From positions 26,400,293-26,464,292 of the forward strand of contig CM055103.1 of the NCBI GenBank assembly GCA_029204225.1: 64,000 nucleotides of DNA. Reading direction: 5' to 3'. How positions within the stretch are numbered: the stretch's first letter is position 1; every line of letters starts with the position of its first letter. Below are positions 23,101 through 35,600 of this stretch, piece after piece. A program made the position numbers and the translations under genes. The DNA comes from Diphasiastrum complanatum (Eukaryota > Streptophyta > Lycopodiopsida > Lycopodiales > Lycopodiaceae). The notes below the pieces were generated by a model. It saw only the letters and a program-made list of their open reading frames with translations. It was not told where the DNA came from and ran no database searches.

Positions 23101-26048
23101 CAACCTTTGTTGCATAGATCACGATGAGGAATGCCTCTCTCTAGGCTCTCTTATCCATGAACCTCAAGCAACCCTAAACCCTGACCCTTCCTATCGTCGA
23201 CACATGGGCAATTCCATGCACAGTCGACGCTCGCCACTCGGCAGTACTCTGCCACATAGGCAAACACGTAGGTTGACATTTGTCACTCATTCACTAGACC
23301 AAGTGTCCCAGTGAGCATATGACACGTGTCCTGTTTGACCGGTCAACCAGGACATGCGTCACTCATTCACTAGACCAAATGTCCCAGTGAGCATATGACA
23401 AGTGTCAGTTGACCAGTCAACTCTCTCCTACTAAATAGGTGGTCAGTCCAGCCACTGCTAATTAATGACCCAGTACCCTATACCAAAGCTCTGCATGCGA
23501 CTCAGAGGCTCAGTAACATAGATAACCATTTTATTTACATTTCTTTTACAAGTGTCACCACAAGCCGATGACCTAGCCATTTACAAATGTCACCACAGGC
23601 CGGTGACTAGGCCATTTCTGTATTTACAAGAAGTACATTTGTAAGTTAAACAGTAAACAACTGGGATAGGGAGTAAAAGCTGTAACATCCCTTCCCCCCT
23701 CAGGTAACATCGTCCGCGATGGCAAAGCTAGGGTACTGTGCACGCAAACTGTGCGCGGTCTCCCAGGTAGCATCAGAAAGAGGCCTGCCATGCCAAGTGA
23801 CCAAGTACTCACGGATCAGACGGTTGCGTAAATGCCTCTATCCAATACCCTCGCTGGCCCATGGGTTACTTCTCCCTGCTCCTGGAATGCAAACAAACCA
23901 TCAGACAACAAGTTATCACCGTTATGTAAAACCCGTTTCAATCTAGAAACATGAAATACAGGATGCACTTTACAAGTTTTAGGAAAATCTAACTTATAAG
24001 AAACATCACTGATTCTTTTAACAATTTTCCAGGGTCCACAATAACGCGGGGATAACTTGTAACATTTGCCTGTCTTAAGGGTCTTAGAGTCCTTGGGTAC
24101 TTGGAGAAACACCATGTCTCCTACCACAAACTCTCTAGGCGTGCGATGCTGATCAACATAAGATTTAGCTCGATCCATCGCTTGCCTAATATTAACCTTC
24201 GCTAACTCAAGCATTTCATTCATTTGAGTTAGGAAATTAGCCGCACAAGGCACTCTCTAAGGAAGTCCTACCGTAACAGGGCTAGCTGGCCTAAAACCAT
24301 AATTAAGCTCGAAAGGACTCATCTTAGTACTCACATTTTTCTTGTCATTGTAAGCAAACTCCAGCAGTGGCAAGTACTTCTCCCACTGGGTTTGCTTAAG
24401 GTTTGGTTGACACTCTCAGTTTGGCCATCTTTCCATACTGCTCATTCTCAATTGGACTTCAAGTTTGGCCATTCCAAAAGTTTCCAGTGAATCGAGTATC
24501 CCTCCCTATCAGGCACTATGGATGACGATAATCCATGAAGTCTGAACACATGCTCGATAAACAAATTAGCTACTCTAGCCGCATCAATTTTTTTAGGTGT
24601 TGGAATAAAATGAGCCATCTCAGTGAGTCTGTCAACTACGAACAAGATAGACTGTGTACGAGGTAAGTTAGTGATAGAATCCATGGAGATACTCTCCCAT
24701 AAGTGTGAGCAAAGAGACCAGAATTCTCATCTTGAGATTCTACTTGTGCAAGATTTGCCTCTCTCACAATTCCTTGACAATGAGGATCCTCTTGCTGAGC
24801 CTGTCTAATCTCAGAAATCAGGTCATTTTCAATGACCACAAAAGACATCTGATACAAGATACGAGATAATGCATCAGCCACACGATTTTCGGCACCTTTC
24901 TTGTACTGAATTTCCATGTGAAATTTCTGCATCAACTCAGCCCACCTGGCTTGCCGCCCTCTTAGGTCCGACTGGTTGCAGAAATATCTCAAAGTGTTAT
25001 GGTCGGTGTACACATAAAATTCCGCACCATAAAATAATGCCTCCATGCCTTCAAAGCGTGGATAATGGCATACAACTCTTTTTTGTGAGTTGTGCAGGGT
25101 TGAGCTTCTTGCTCTCAAAGGCCACAGGCCTACCCTCTTGCATCAGAAATGCCCCAACGACGATGTCACTTGCATCCGTTTCTACGACAAATGGTTGTTG
25201 AGGGTCAACAATTTTTAAAGTGACAAAGTTAGCCACAACTTGTTTCAATGCATCGAAACTTCGCTGCTGAACTTCCGTCCACTCTTTCCATTTATTTTTC
25301 TGTAGCATATTGGTCAATGGTGCAGCTACGTGTGAATAATTCATCACACCTTTATGATAAAACATAGCCAACCCTAGAAAGCTTCTTAGTGTCGTCAAGT
25401 CTGTAGGAACAGGCCAGACAAGAAGAACAACAACATTTTTTTGGATCCGGTTTTATTCCATCTGCTGACACTATAAAACCCAAATATGTTATTTCTTTTT
25501 TAAACAATTCACTTTTTTTATCATTAGTGAACAATGTGTTTTCCCTCAAAGTTGATAACATAGTTCTAATGTGATTAACATGCATAGCATCACCACAACT
25601 GTAAACAAATATGTCATCAACAAAATTAACCACAAACTTGCCCATAAACGGTCTATATACTTTGGCTTTTTCCCTAGGAAGTTTGCACTTGGGGTGAATT
25701 CCCAAGTTGTGACAATAAAAATCTATATGAAATAAGAAGTGAAGTTCAAACCTTGTGCCACCTACCTCCACCTACCTTGCCACATGGCTTCTAGGCTATT
25801 TTACACCTAGAATGGGGCGCCCTCTTACACTCTTACTTCACTTTCCACATCATGCTAACAACTCTCCCAAACTAATACACCTCACCCTTTCACCCTCTCT
25901 AAATAATACACCTCATCCATGCACTCCACTTCATCTTTAGTCCAATTGGAATCTTCCCCACACCTCATGCACTTGTACTTGACACCTCACTCACTTTGGA
26001 ATGCTTCCATCCTAACTCTTCCCTTTTGTTTGTTCTTGTGTAAAGGTG

Positions 26049-26092
<44 letters not shown>

Positions 26093-29000
26093 CACCATCT
26101 CTCATGTGCTACATCTCCATTTTTTGAGTAGCTGCACCATAAACTAAAGTTGGCCATTCCTCTAACTCGGCCCACTACTTCCAAAAATCCAGCAACTAAT
26201 TAATTATGAAACAAAGCTCTCTCTTCCCCAAACTCGGCCTTTTAAGGTCATGAACTATCCATAATGATCTTATGACCTTGATTCAAGATTTCCACTACCG
26301 AACACACCAAAACTGGTTGCATGCATGCATTATGACCTTCGAAATGTTTGCATGTGTACATTTCTCTGATTATTGCTCTTGCATGTAACCACAGTTTGTT
26401 TGTTTGCCTTTGCATGTAACTGTAGTTTGTTTATTTCCAGTTGCATGTCAAGATTTTAGACTTCTACATCATTGCATGTCAAAAGAATTAAGATGTATGA
26501 AGAAACTCCTATGCTTCTGATAAGCTTGATTTGGAAACAAGACCTTTTGGAAGGAACCAAGTTCATGTTCCACTTTTTATGATTCTTTTTCGGGGTAACA
26601 AATGTATATGTAATTGGCCAAGGCCAATTGGTTTTGCATAATATTAAGAAATCCAATTAAGGCAACTAGTGCATCATTCACTAGTTGCCTTAATTGCATC
26701 AATTCCCTTACCTCCTGTTGCTCCTTTTCATGTCTTGCTTGCATATCAGCAATCTGTTGCTATAGATTGTTGATTGCCGATAGAAGAACATTAGGAGATA
26801 CAGGCTGTTTGGATGGGTTAGGATCCATTCTAGGAAGCAGGAAGAGGATATACAAGTGCAAGACTTATTGATCAACTACACCTTGAATGTGGTATTGTCC
26901 ATGGTTGTCACAAATGCAAAATCAATATGAGAGGAAGCACAGGTAAGGGTGGCAATCCACCATCTCCCCTTCGTGACACATGAAGGAGGTAGGGGGTAAC
27001 CCCCCCTCTCCAATGATCCACTTGGCAGTAGGGCTGCCAGCCCCTTCTATGCCACGTAGCCTGTTGGTAGCAGAGCTGCATAACTGCCTGCATTGCCTCT
27101 ACAGTGCAGGGTCTCACGCAGGCAATGCGACAGCGCTGCTGCTGCAGCTGCTCTTTTTTTTTTTTTTAGTTTATTTTTATTTTTAAAAAACCGAGAAAGG
27201 AGAAGGAGAAGCCAATCCTGGCTTTGATACGACAAAAATGCAAAACATTTTGCAACAAGGGAACTTACCGTATTTTTCCAACAATAATGCTCAAACTTGA
27301 AACACAGCTTGTGGAAGCTTTGATACCAATTGTGACAACCCTAATCGACCACAAACCGCCAGGTGCCGGACACCTTATGGAACCAAACACACATGATCCA
27401 CCACACCATTGGATCCATCCGGATCCACCCTTCGTGCCCTGGCCTGTCAACAGGTAGGATCCGACCTCCAACCCTAAGGATGTCCCATACCATCGCTAAG
27501 GCCGTCAATCATCTCCCACCCCTAGCTAGCTCTCATCTTGGCTATGCACAAGCACTCTCCATCCACGTTCTCCTAGTAGAAGAGTGAATGGCAACTGAGA
27601 CCTCCACTATACCTCCAAGGTAGAAGCCTCCAAGCCCAGTACACATCCCTGATAATGACAAGTGGCACCCATGTGGTCCATGAGTGTCAATAGGACCAAT
27701 CAAGTGTCCGGTTCCAAGTTGGGTTTAGGGACCCAAGGGGTTGGATCCCTAACAGTAGTGGCAAGTGAAACATCATCAACAAGTGTACCAGGACGAAAAG
27801 ATGCAACATCATAACGTAATTAAAAGTGATATAGAGGTTGAAGCTCACAATGCAAGTTTGTCAATTCTCAAGCATACTGATCTAGTTCAATCAAACACTA
27901 CAATATCATGAGAATTTCTCACATTCTTCATACTTCTTCCCAGATTTTGACTCCACAAAGTTTTTCCACATGATGTTGTTGGACTACAAGTTCTTTTAAG
28001 ATGTACAACAATAGAGCAAGCCATGTCTTGAGCTACTACTTTGAAGTGTAAGTATGCCAATCCTTGGACATTTTATCTAGTCCAATGGCCAGTATTATCC
28101 ATAACATAAAACTTTTGATGTTTATCATTCGAACAAATTATAGTAAGTTTATAGCTACTAATGTAGGTCTGTCCTCAACGGATACTTTTGTATGTTGGTA
28201 TTTCGTCTTTTAAATTGATCTCAAATTTGTGCTTGTTTTGATAATTTAGTGCATTGCTTTCTACTAGCAAATCATATGAGCATAGCATTTGTCGTTACAC
28301 ACCTTTATATGCCATCTCATTATATGTGTATATGTCTGTTGGGTCGAGCTTGCTATATCTTGCTGATTTTTGTTTAACTTCATGGGTCGAGCTTGCTATA
28401 TCTTGCTGATTTTTGTTTAACTTCATGGCAATAGTGAATCATATAAATGCAATTTTCTTGTCTTCATGTTTTTTCTTTGATTCTTTTAATGGTTTTTTTA
28501 AGCACACAACAAGAACTTTTTTCGGTTGACTCTCTGAATTGAATTTCCTTATGTTTAGGTTTTGCGTGAATTTCCTTATGCTTTCTACTAGCAAATCATA
28601 TGAGCATAGCATTTGTTGTTACACACCTTTATATGCCATCTCATTATATGTGTATATGTCTGTTGGGTCGAGCTTGCTATATCTTGCTGATTTTTGTTTA
28701 ACTTCATGGCAATAGTGAATCATATAAATGCAATTTTCTTGTCTTCATGTTTTTTCTTTGATTCTTTTAATGGTTTTTTTAAGCACACAACAAGAACTTT
28801 TTTCGGTTGACTCTCTGAATTGAATTTCCTTATGTTTAGGTTTTGCGTGAACTTCGAAGAGAAACCTTTGAAAAATGGTCTAGCCAAATGCAGGTATCTT
28901 GCCTAGTTATAGGATAAAAAATATCAAAGTTCTGATTCTCGCATGCAAGATAGCTTTCTTTCTAGAATTAGCCTGTTTGTAGATGGGTTGCTTTTTGATT

Positions 29001-29628
29001 GATACGTTGTGTATGCGACTATATGAGATGACGGTTTGAGTACGTATTGTGCAAAAACTCTTTGGTTTTTATTATGCGTCGAGTTTTTATTATTTTTGGT
29101 CATGGATTTCTAAACAGGTGTCAAGCAAACATGCGCTTTTACAATTCATGAGCCATTTACTTAGGATGGGACTATTCATGTCATCGTCGTTGATATGAAA
29201 TATACTAAAAGCTATGAACAAATATTTTGCTCAAATTCAGCAATTAAGGTTGTGGAAAGGCTAGCAAAGTGCCTAGTTGTAGTTGTAGACAAACATTTTG
29301 GTAATGATTTTAGCGACAAACCAATCATTTGGGCCCCTTTGTTTTTTTTAAACTATCATTTGGGTTACGGGTAATACTTGGACCCTTGGCTTCTTGAAAC
29401 CTACCAAACACCAATTTGGACCCCTTCCGTACATAAGAATCAAGCTAAGAAGTCTAGTGAACTAAAGAGAAGGTTTTAGGCATTTGGGCCAATGAGATTG
29501 ATGTCATGGTTTTTTTTTTTCTGTAATATTTTAAGAGCCAATATTCTCATCTGACATGCAACGATTTAGAAGCCTACACTTATTTAGAGTAATTTAAATG
29601 TTGGCCTAGCTAGCATAGATCTAGCAAG

Positions 29629-29673
<45 letters not shown>

Positions 29674-32600
29674 GTAAAGATTTCATCAATAATCTACTAT
29701 TTTAGTTATTGCATCATGTAACCTTTGTATTATTAGAAGTATATTTTAACTTTGAGATGATCCAACATATAATAAGGTACTTTGCATGTGAGTAGTTGAC
29801 AAGCTCATGATTTGGGTTCATGTGTAAGTATTCAAATGTATTGATGCTTAGTGTAGGTGAATGTGTACTGTGTGCATGAATAGATGAATGTACTATTTAT
29901 ATCACTAATTACTTTCATAGACGACATCAGTAACTATTGAGGGTAGGCAAGAAATGCATCGTTTACTTCTTAGGAAATTTGATTAGTCGAATGTATCGAC
30001 TAATCAAGTGAAGGAAGACACAATTTACTCAATGGAACAACCAAATGGTAGAAGGTACTGATCATTCAAGTGTTTTTACTTGGTGACCTTGAGAACCATA
30101 GTAGCTACTTGGAAAGTTAGACTGAGTACAAAAACTCATAAAGTTAATGCCTTGCAATGCAAAAATAAATTCTAAATATTGATAAGACCAGAACATGCTA
30201 TAGCTTGATGGAAAGAGGAGAGTGAAAGCTTTTGAATGGTATCTTTGCATGTCAAAAGTCATGTTCGCATGGCAAGCCATGAAAGAATCTTTGTTATTTA
30301 GCAATTTTGGATTTGTAAGGGAAGATACAAGTTGTTTAAGCCAATCTGGGCTCACTACCTAAATTTGATCTTGCTTTTGGAGTAGGGGAGTAGGACGCAT
30401 CTGCCAGGGAGGTTTTGGGGGTTCCTATCCCATCATCAAACCTCTTGCTTGTCCCTCTTCGCCAACTATATATGTGGGTGGATTATGGAAAACGGTGACA
30501 CTTTCTGTGATACTTTTTGTGCAAGGTGTGGAAAGGACATATTAGGGTGGAGGAATTTGCTACTATGTTCCTATGATGCTTGCGAGGAGAACGTCTCATC
30601 TCCAAGTGGGGATTGACCATCAACAAGGAGGATCGATGCATCTTTTGTTGGGTGTGGGTTGTGAGCTTTTTTTCCTTTCGTTCTATTTTGTTTTGTTTTT
30701 CTCTAATGCTAATTGCTAGGTTTGCGATGTCTATAGTAATTAGGGCAATAATTATTTTTGTGTCAAGGCTCCCATTGAGGTATTGAATGTATCGTGTTTC
30801 CTAATTGCCAAATGCACTAACAATCACTTGCCACTACAACTTACATCTTGTTATCCTCATCTCTTTGAAGCAGTGCATGTTAATCTTGGCATGGTAAATA
30901 ATTGTATATTATAAAAGGCATTCTGGTGTTCTAATTTGTGTGGTCAACATGGCCCATGATGTAAGAGAGACTATGGAGCCAAACCGCCCAACCAAACATC
31001 TAGCCCCCAAGCCATGCCATGTGAAAGCTAAAGGAGAAGAGAGAAACTGGTAACTTGAACCCAATATGTTGATGGGAGAATTCCTACCTCAACATATAGA
31101 GAGCAGAGTCCTGTGCATGAACCCATGCAATCCCAATGCAGGTCAACTATAAATAGATCACATCTCTTCATGTAGTCCTCCTGTCTATATCCATCACACG
31201 TACATGCAATACTCCATATGTCTCAATTAGTGTCAAGGTAATTAGTCACAAACAGGCCTCGACATGGAATTAAATCTCGGCGTGACCTATAACCTCGAAT
31301 ACCAGAGGGCCGGTCTACCATATTAGGACTATTCCATGTCCTTAGTTGCATATGGCCATAACATTCTTCCTCCCTTAAATTGGTTCTGTCCTCAGAACGA
31401 GAAAAAGAAGACATGAAATTCCTCCTTAAGCTTTCAACTTTTAACTAGGAATGATTATCCTTAGTTTGATCTTTCCTTTTGAATAAGTACTCAGAGGCAC
31501 AACAATTCACAATTGCTCGACTCTGCACAGGAGTACCAACTCAAAACCCAAAGATACACTAAGCAATAAATATTCCATACGGGCTGATCTTCTCCAAATA
31601 AAAGTTCATCACCTTCATATAATACCAATTGGCTACATGAACCACTAGTGAGTCGACTCTTTATTTCTGAGATCAAGTCCAAAAGCTACAGAAATTTCAT
31701 TGTTCTGATAGTCAAAACTTATCCTCAATTTTTTGTAGATATTTGTAGTAGAATACCATCCACTAAAGTAAGCAAAACTCTCGATAAGCAAAAACAATAT
31801 TTCTTTACTAGATATGCCTGTGAGATCCAATAGGTCTCAATAAAATACTAGAGCAAAGAGATTTACACTTCCAAAGTGCTAAACTGAAATCTCAGCTCAA
31901 TTAGTAAACTGGGAATTACTCAACATACTTAAGAATCAACACATTTCCTGATTATCCTCTGATTAAGTATCCATTTATGATCCATCGTGATTCGTCAATC
32001 ATAATTTACTGGAATCTCAAAACATACTTAATTCCTAAAGGATACTGGAGTTTATGTTTAATACACAACTCTGGAAACATATAAGAATCATTCCAAAATC
32101 TTTTCCACTAGCAAAATACTGGATCTTGAGAATATTCCTCAAACTGGATTTTTTAACCAAAATGTGAGTTATCAAATTAGTTATGGACTCGGCTCATTAC
32201 ATTCGCCGCGTCCATTTACATTTACAGCTACTTTACTTTATGCATAAGCAGGCCTTGGGGGCCCTTTTTTATTCATTAGTGACATTCAGACTATATGGTT
32301 GGCCTTTGGCCTTATTATTCATTATTAGGCCATTTGGACATATTACTGGAGAGTGGGGGCCTTCTTGGAGGGCGCACTATTATCCCTCCCAGTTGGGCCC
32401 TAGCCACTGGAAGCTTCCTTTTAGGGCTTCCTCTTGGCTATAAGTAGGGAAACTGTGTCATTTGTCATTCAGCTGATGATATTGATCTCTCTCTTTAGCC
32501 TCCTTAATCTCTCTCGTTCCTGCTTTCTAGGGTTAAGTCTTGCTTATGTGATGCTTTCATAACTTAATGATAGATCAGCTGTGGCTCTATTCGTAACTTG

Positions 32601-35600
32601 GTATCAGAGAACTTTTCTGAGCATAATCTGGAATTTTTTCTTTGCTGCCTTGCCTTGCTCCTCCATCGCTGTTCCTACAGCTCCATTACCGTTTTGACAG
32701 CCCTGTTCCATCGCTGCTCCTTCCACTCCTTCCTCCCCAGCGTTCCCCCTGTTTTGTCCCCTCTTTTCTTTGCTGCCCAGCGCTCCTCCTCTTCCTTTCC
32801 ATCGTTGTCCCTGCCTTCCGACCTATCACTTTCGTCTGATATTTTTCCAGTTTTCAGCCATCTTCCACAGTTAGTTCCCTGACTGTCCAGCGCCCATCCT
32901 CATCCAAAAACTACCCAATTCCGACATCATTTGCTATTCCAAACAGCTAAAATTCTTCAACCTGTAAATCGCTGCCTCAGCACTCCCAACTTGTCACTTT
33001 TGCCTTTTTTTTTCTCCAATTCCAGCCATCTTTTACAGCTTATCAAAAGGCTGTCGCGCGCTCATTCTCCACCACATTTTTAGGAATTCTGACTCCGTTT
33101 ACTCTTTCAAATTCACATTGTATCCCTGGCTGTCCAGCGCATTTTTACAGCTTTTCCATTGTTCATTGCTGTCTGTTTTTTTTTCAGTTGTGATAATATT
33201 GGTTGTAATAGGTAATTTGGGGTGACGACAAGAGTCCGCTCCCTCAAGTTTTCGTCTATTCCTTCCACTATCATTATGGCACATTCACCTACCCCGAGTG
33301 AGACTACTTAGGAAACCTTATCCGATCAGTTTCGTTGCATGGATGAGACCCTTTCTGGCCTCGTTCTTCGCTTCGATTCAGTTATGACCGGCTTTGCTAC
33401 TATGCAGTCACAGATTGATTCTTTACAGCCTCATGGTCCTGGTAAAGCTCCTGTTTTTCCTACATTTGGGACTCCCCCTCCATTTGGATTTCCATCTTCT
33501 TCTGCTAGTCAGCCTGGTGGTGGACCGTTCATTCCATCTAACCCACCTCCTGGTTTCTTTCCTCGTCCCCCCCTTCCTGAGCCACACTTTGCTCGAGACT
33601 TTCGTGATAGGGTACAGCTTGCTACCTATTCCGGTTCCTCCGACGGGAACTTATTAGAGAATTGGTTTGCTAAGCTTGACACATATTTTCAGATTTACCC
33701 CAAGACTGATCCTCAGAAGATCCAGTTGGCTGCTTTACATTTAGATGGACGTGCCGCCACGTGGTGGCGAGTTTATAGAGTTGATCCTGATCGGGAAGGG
33801 CTCCATGTATGGCATACTTTTTGCTGTGACCTCCGCCATGCTATGATTGATCCTCAGTGGCTTGACCGCCAACGTGATACATTCCGTAGTCTCACTCAGA
33901 CCAGTGATCTTGCTTCTTATACAGATCAGTTTATGGAGCTTTCTTATCTTTTCACAGATCTACAGCCCACTGAGCTTATTTCTCGTTACATTGCTGGGCT
34001 TCGTGGTGCTTTACGTTATGATGTTTCTTCCTTCCGTCCTACCACACTTGTTGAGGCGATGTCTCTTGCCAGTACTTTACAACATAAGTACTCTGACACC
34101 CTTCCTTCCCGCTTCTCCCGACCCCGTCCTTCTGCTTCATCTTTTCCCGCTACGTTCACCCCTACACCGGCCCCTTCTGTTCCAGCTCTCTCCATTGCCC
34201 CTTCGCCTCCTCGTCCTCCGACTCCTCGACCTGCTTTTGTCCGACGTTACACGTCTGCAGAGTTCGCTGATCTTCAGCAGAAGCGTCTTTGCTTTCGTTG
34301 TAAGAGTCCTGACCATCTTGCCCGTGATTGCCGCCAGCCTCTCCCTACTACTACTGCTGTTTTTTACCATGAGGGCACTACTCCAGATGATTCCGATATC
34401 TACATTCATATTTCTGATGAGCCTGACTTATCCTCTGAGCCTTCCCCTGATTTACTTCCTGCTACTTGCCATGCTCAGCTTGCCTATGCTACTTGGACAG
34501 GGCGTCCTGGTCCTCGCTCCATTCGGTTACGTGTGCGTATTACAGGTCGAGAGTATATTGCTTTAGTTGATACTGGTAGCACTCATTCTTTTATTAGCAG
34601 TTATATCACTAGTCGGATCCGTGCTTCACCTGTTCCTGCTTCCCAGCCTCTCACAGTTGAGGTTGCCAGTTCTCATTCTTTTCCTAGTTCACAGATGTTT
34701 CAGCATTTACCATACCGCATTGGAGATTTCTCTGGACAGGCAGATCTTTACATTATCCCTATGGAGCGCTATGATCTTATCCTTGGTGCTTATTGGTTTG
34801 CATCTCTTGGAGCCGTTACACTGGACTTGACAAAGCAGACATTGACATTTGTACATGATGCAGTTACACACTCACTTGTGGGCATTGATTCTCAGGGAGA
34901 CTTCCAGTTGATTACTGGGAAGCAGTTTATTCGCAGCCTGCCGAAGGCTCATTGTGCTGCCTTATTATGTGTTCAGCGGGCAGTACCAGTTCCTCCAGTT
35001 TCTACACCAGCAGCTGTTCCTCAGGTGATTTCTAACTTATTACATCAGTATGCTTTTGTCTTTTCAGAACCTACGACGCTACCACCATTATGTGACGTGA
35101 ACCATCATATTGATTTGCGTCCTGGTTCTGCTCCTCCCTCCCGTCCCCCTTATCATATGTCTCGATCTGAGCGTGATGAGCTTGAGCTCCATATTACTGC
35201 CTTGTTAGATCAGGGTCTCATTGTTCCTAGTCATAGCCCTTTTGGTGCTCCTGTTCTCCTTATTAATAAGAAAGATGGTACCAAACGCCTTTGTATTGAT
35301 TACCGTGCTTTAAATAAGTTGACTATTCGTAATCAGTACCCTATTCCACACATGGATGACCTCTTTGACCAGCTCGGTACCTCTAAAATCTTTTCCAAGA
35401 TAGACCTTCATTCTGGATATTACCAAATCAGGATGCACCCTTCTGACGAACATAAGACTGCTTTCCGTACTCATCTTGGTTTATATGAATTTCGTGTGCT
35501 TCCTTTTGGTGTTACTAATGGCCCTCCTACGTTCCAGAATGTGATGAATGGTTTATTTTGATGATATTCTTATTTTTAGTCAGTCTCTTGCTGAGCATGT

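Larger units (their letters stand above)
20892..25750 (-). mobile_element. Two Ty3/gypsy elements in tandem sharing one LTR (E2 then E1)
   Basis: On the minus strand the order is E2 pol (25750-23720), polypurine tract, a full LTR (23687-22811), leader, E1 pol remnants (22296-21075), polypurine tract and a partial LTR (21042-20892). The middle LTR therefore serves as the 3' LTR of E2 and the 5' LTR of E1, the layout left by unequal recombination between two copies. Both pols carry stops and deletions. The 49332-49804 LTR element is a relative and was used to recognise the edges. Confidence 0.75.
26590..27754 (-). mobile_element. Truncated LTR element: LTR, primer site, gag start (family G)
   Basis: On the minus strand an LTR (27754-27331, TGTTAGGG...TTGTCACA) is followed by TGGTATCAAAGC, an iMet primer site with one change. 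A leader follows, then a gag start at 26828 ([22 protein letters not shown], a stop, then [19 protein letters not shown]). The gag stops near 26655-26695 at a perfect hairpin, beyond which homology is lost. The gag start resembles those at 8908 and 45480. Confidence 0.65.

Noticed and set aside
23280-23410. Possible CRISPR-like or satellite array
   Set aside because: Just two copies of a ~60-base unit inside an LTR; there are no regular spacers.
30062-30355. Minus-strand 97-residue frame in intron 2
   Set aside because: No recognisable motif and no homologous text elsewhere in the window.
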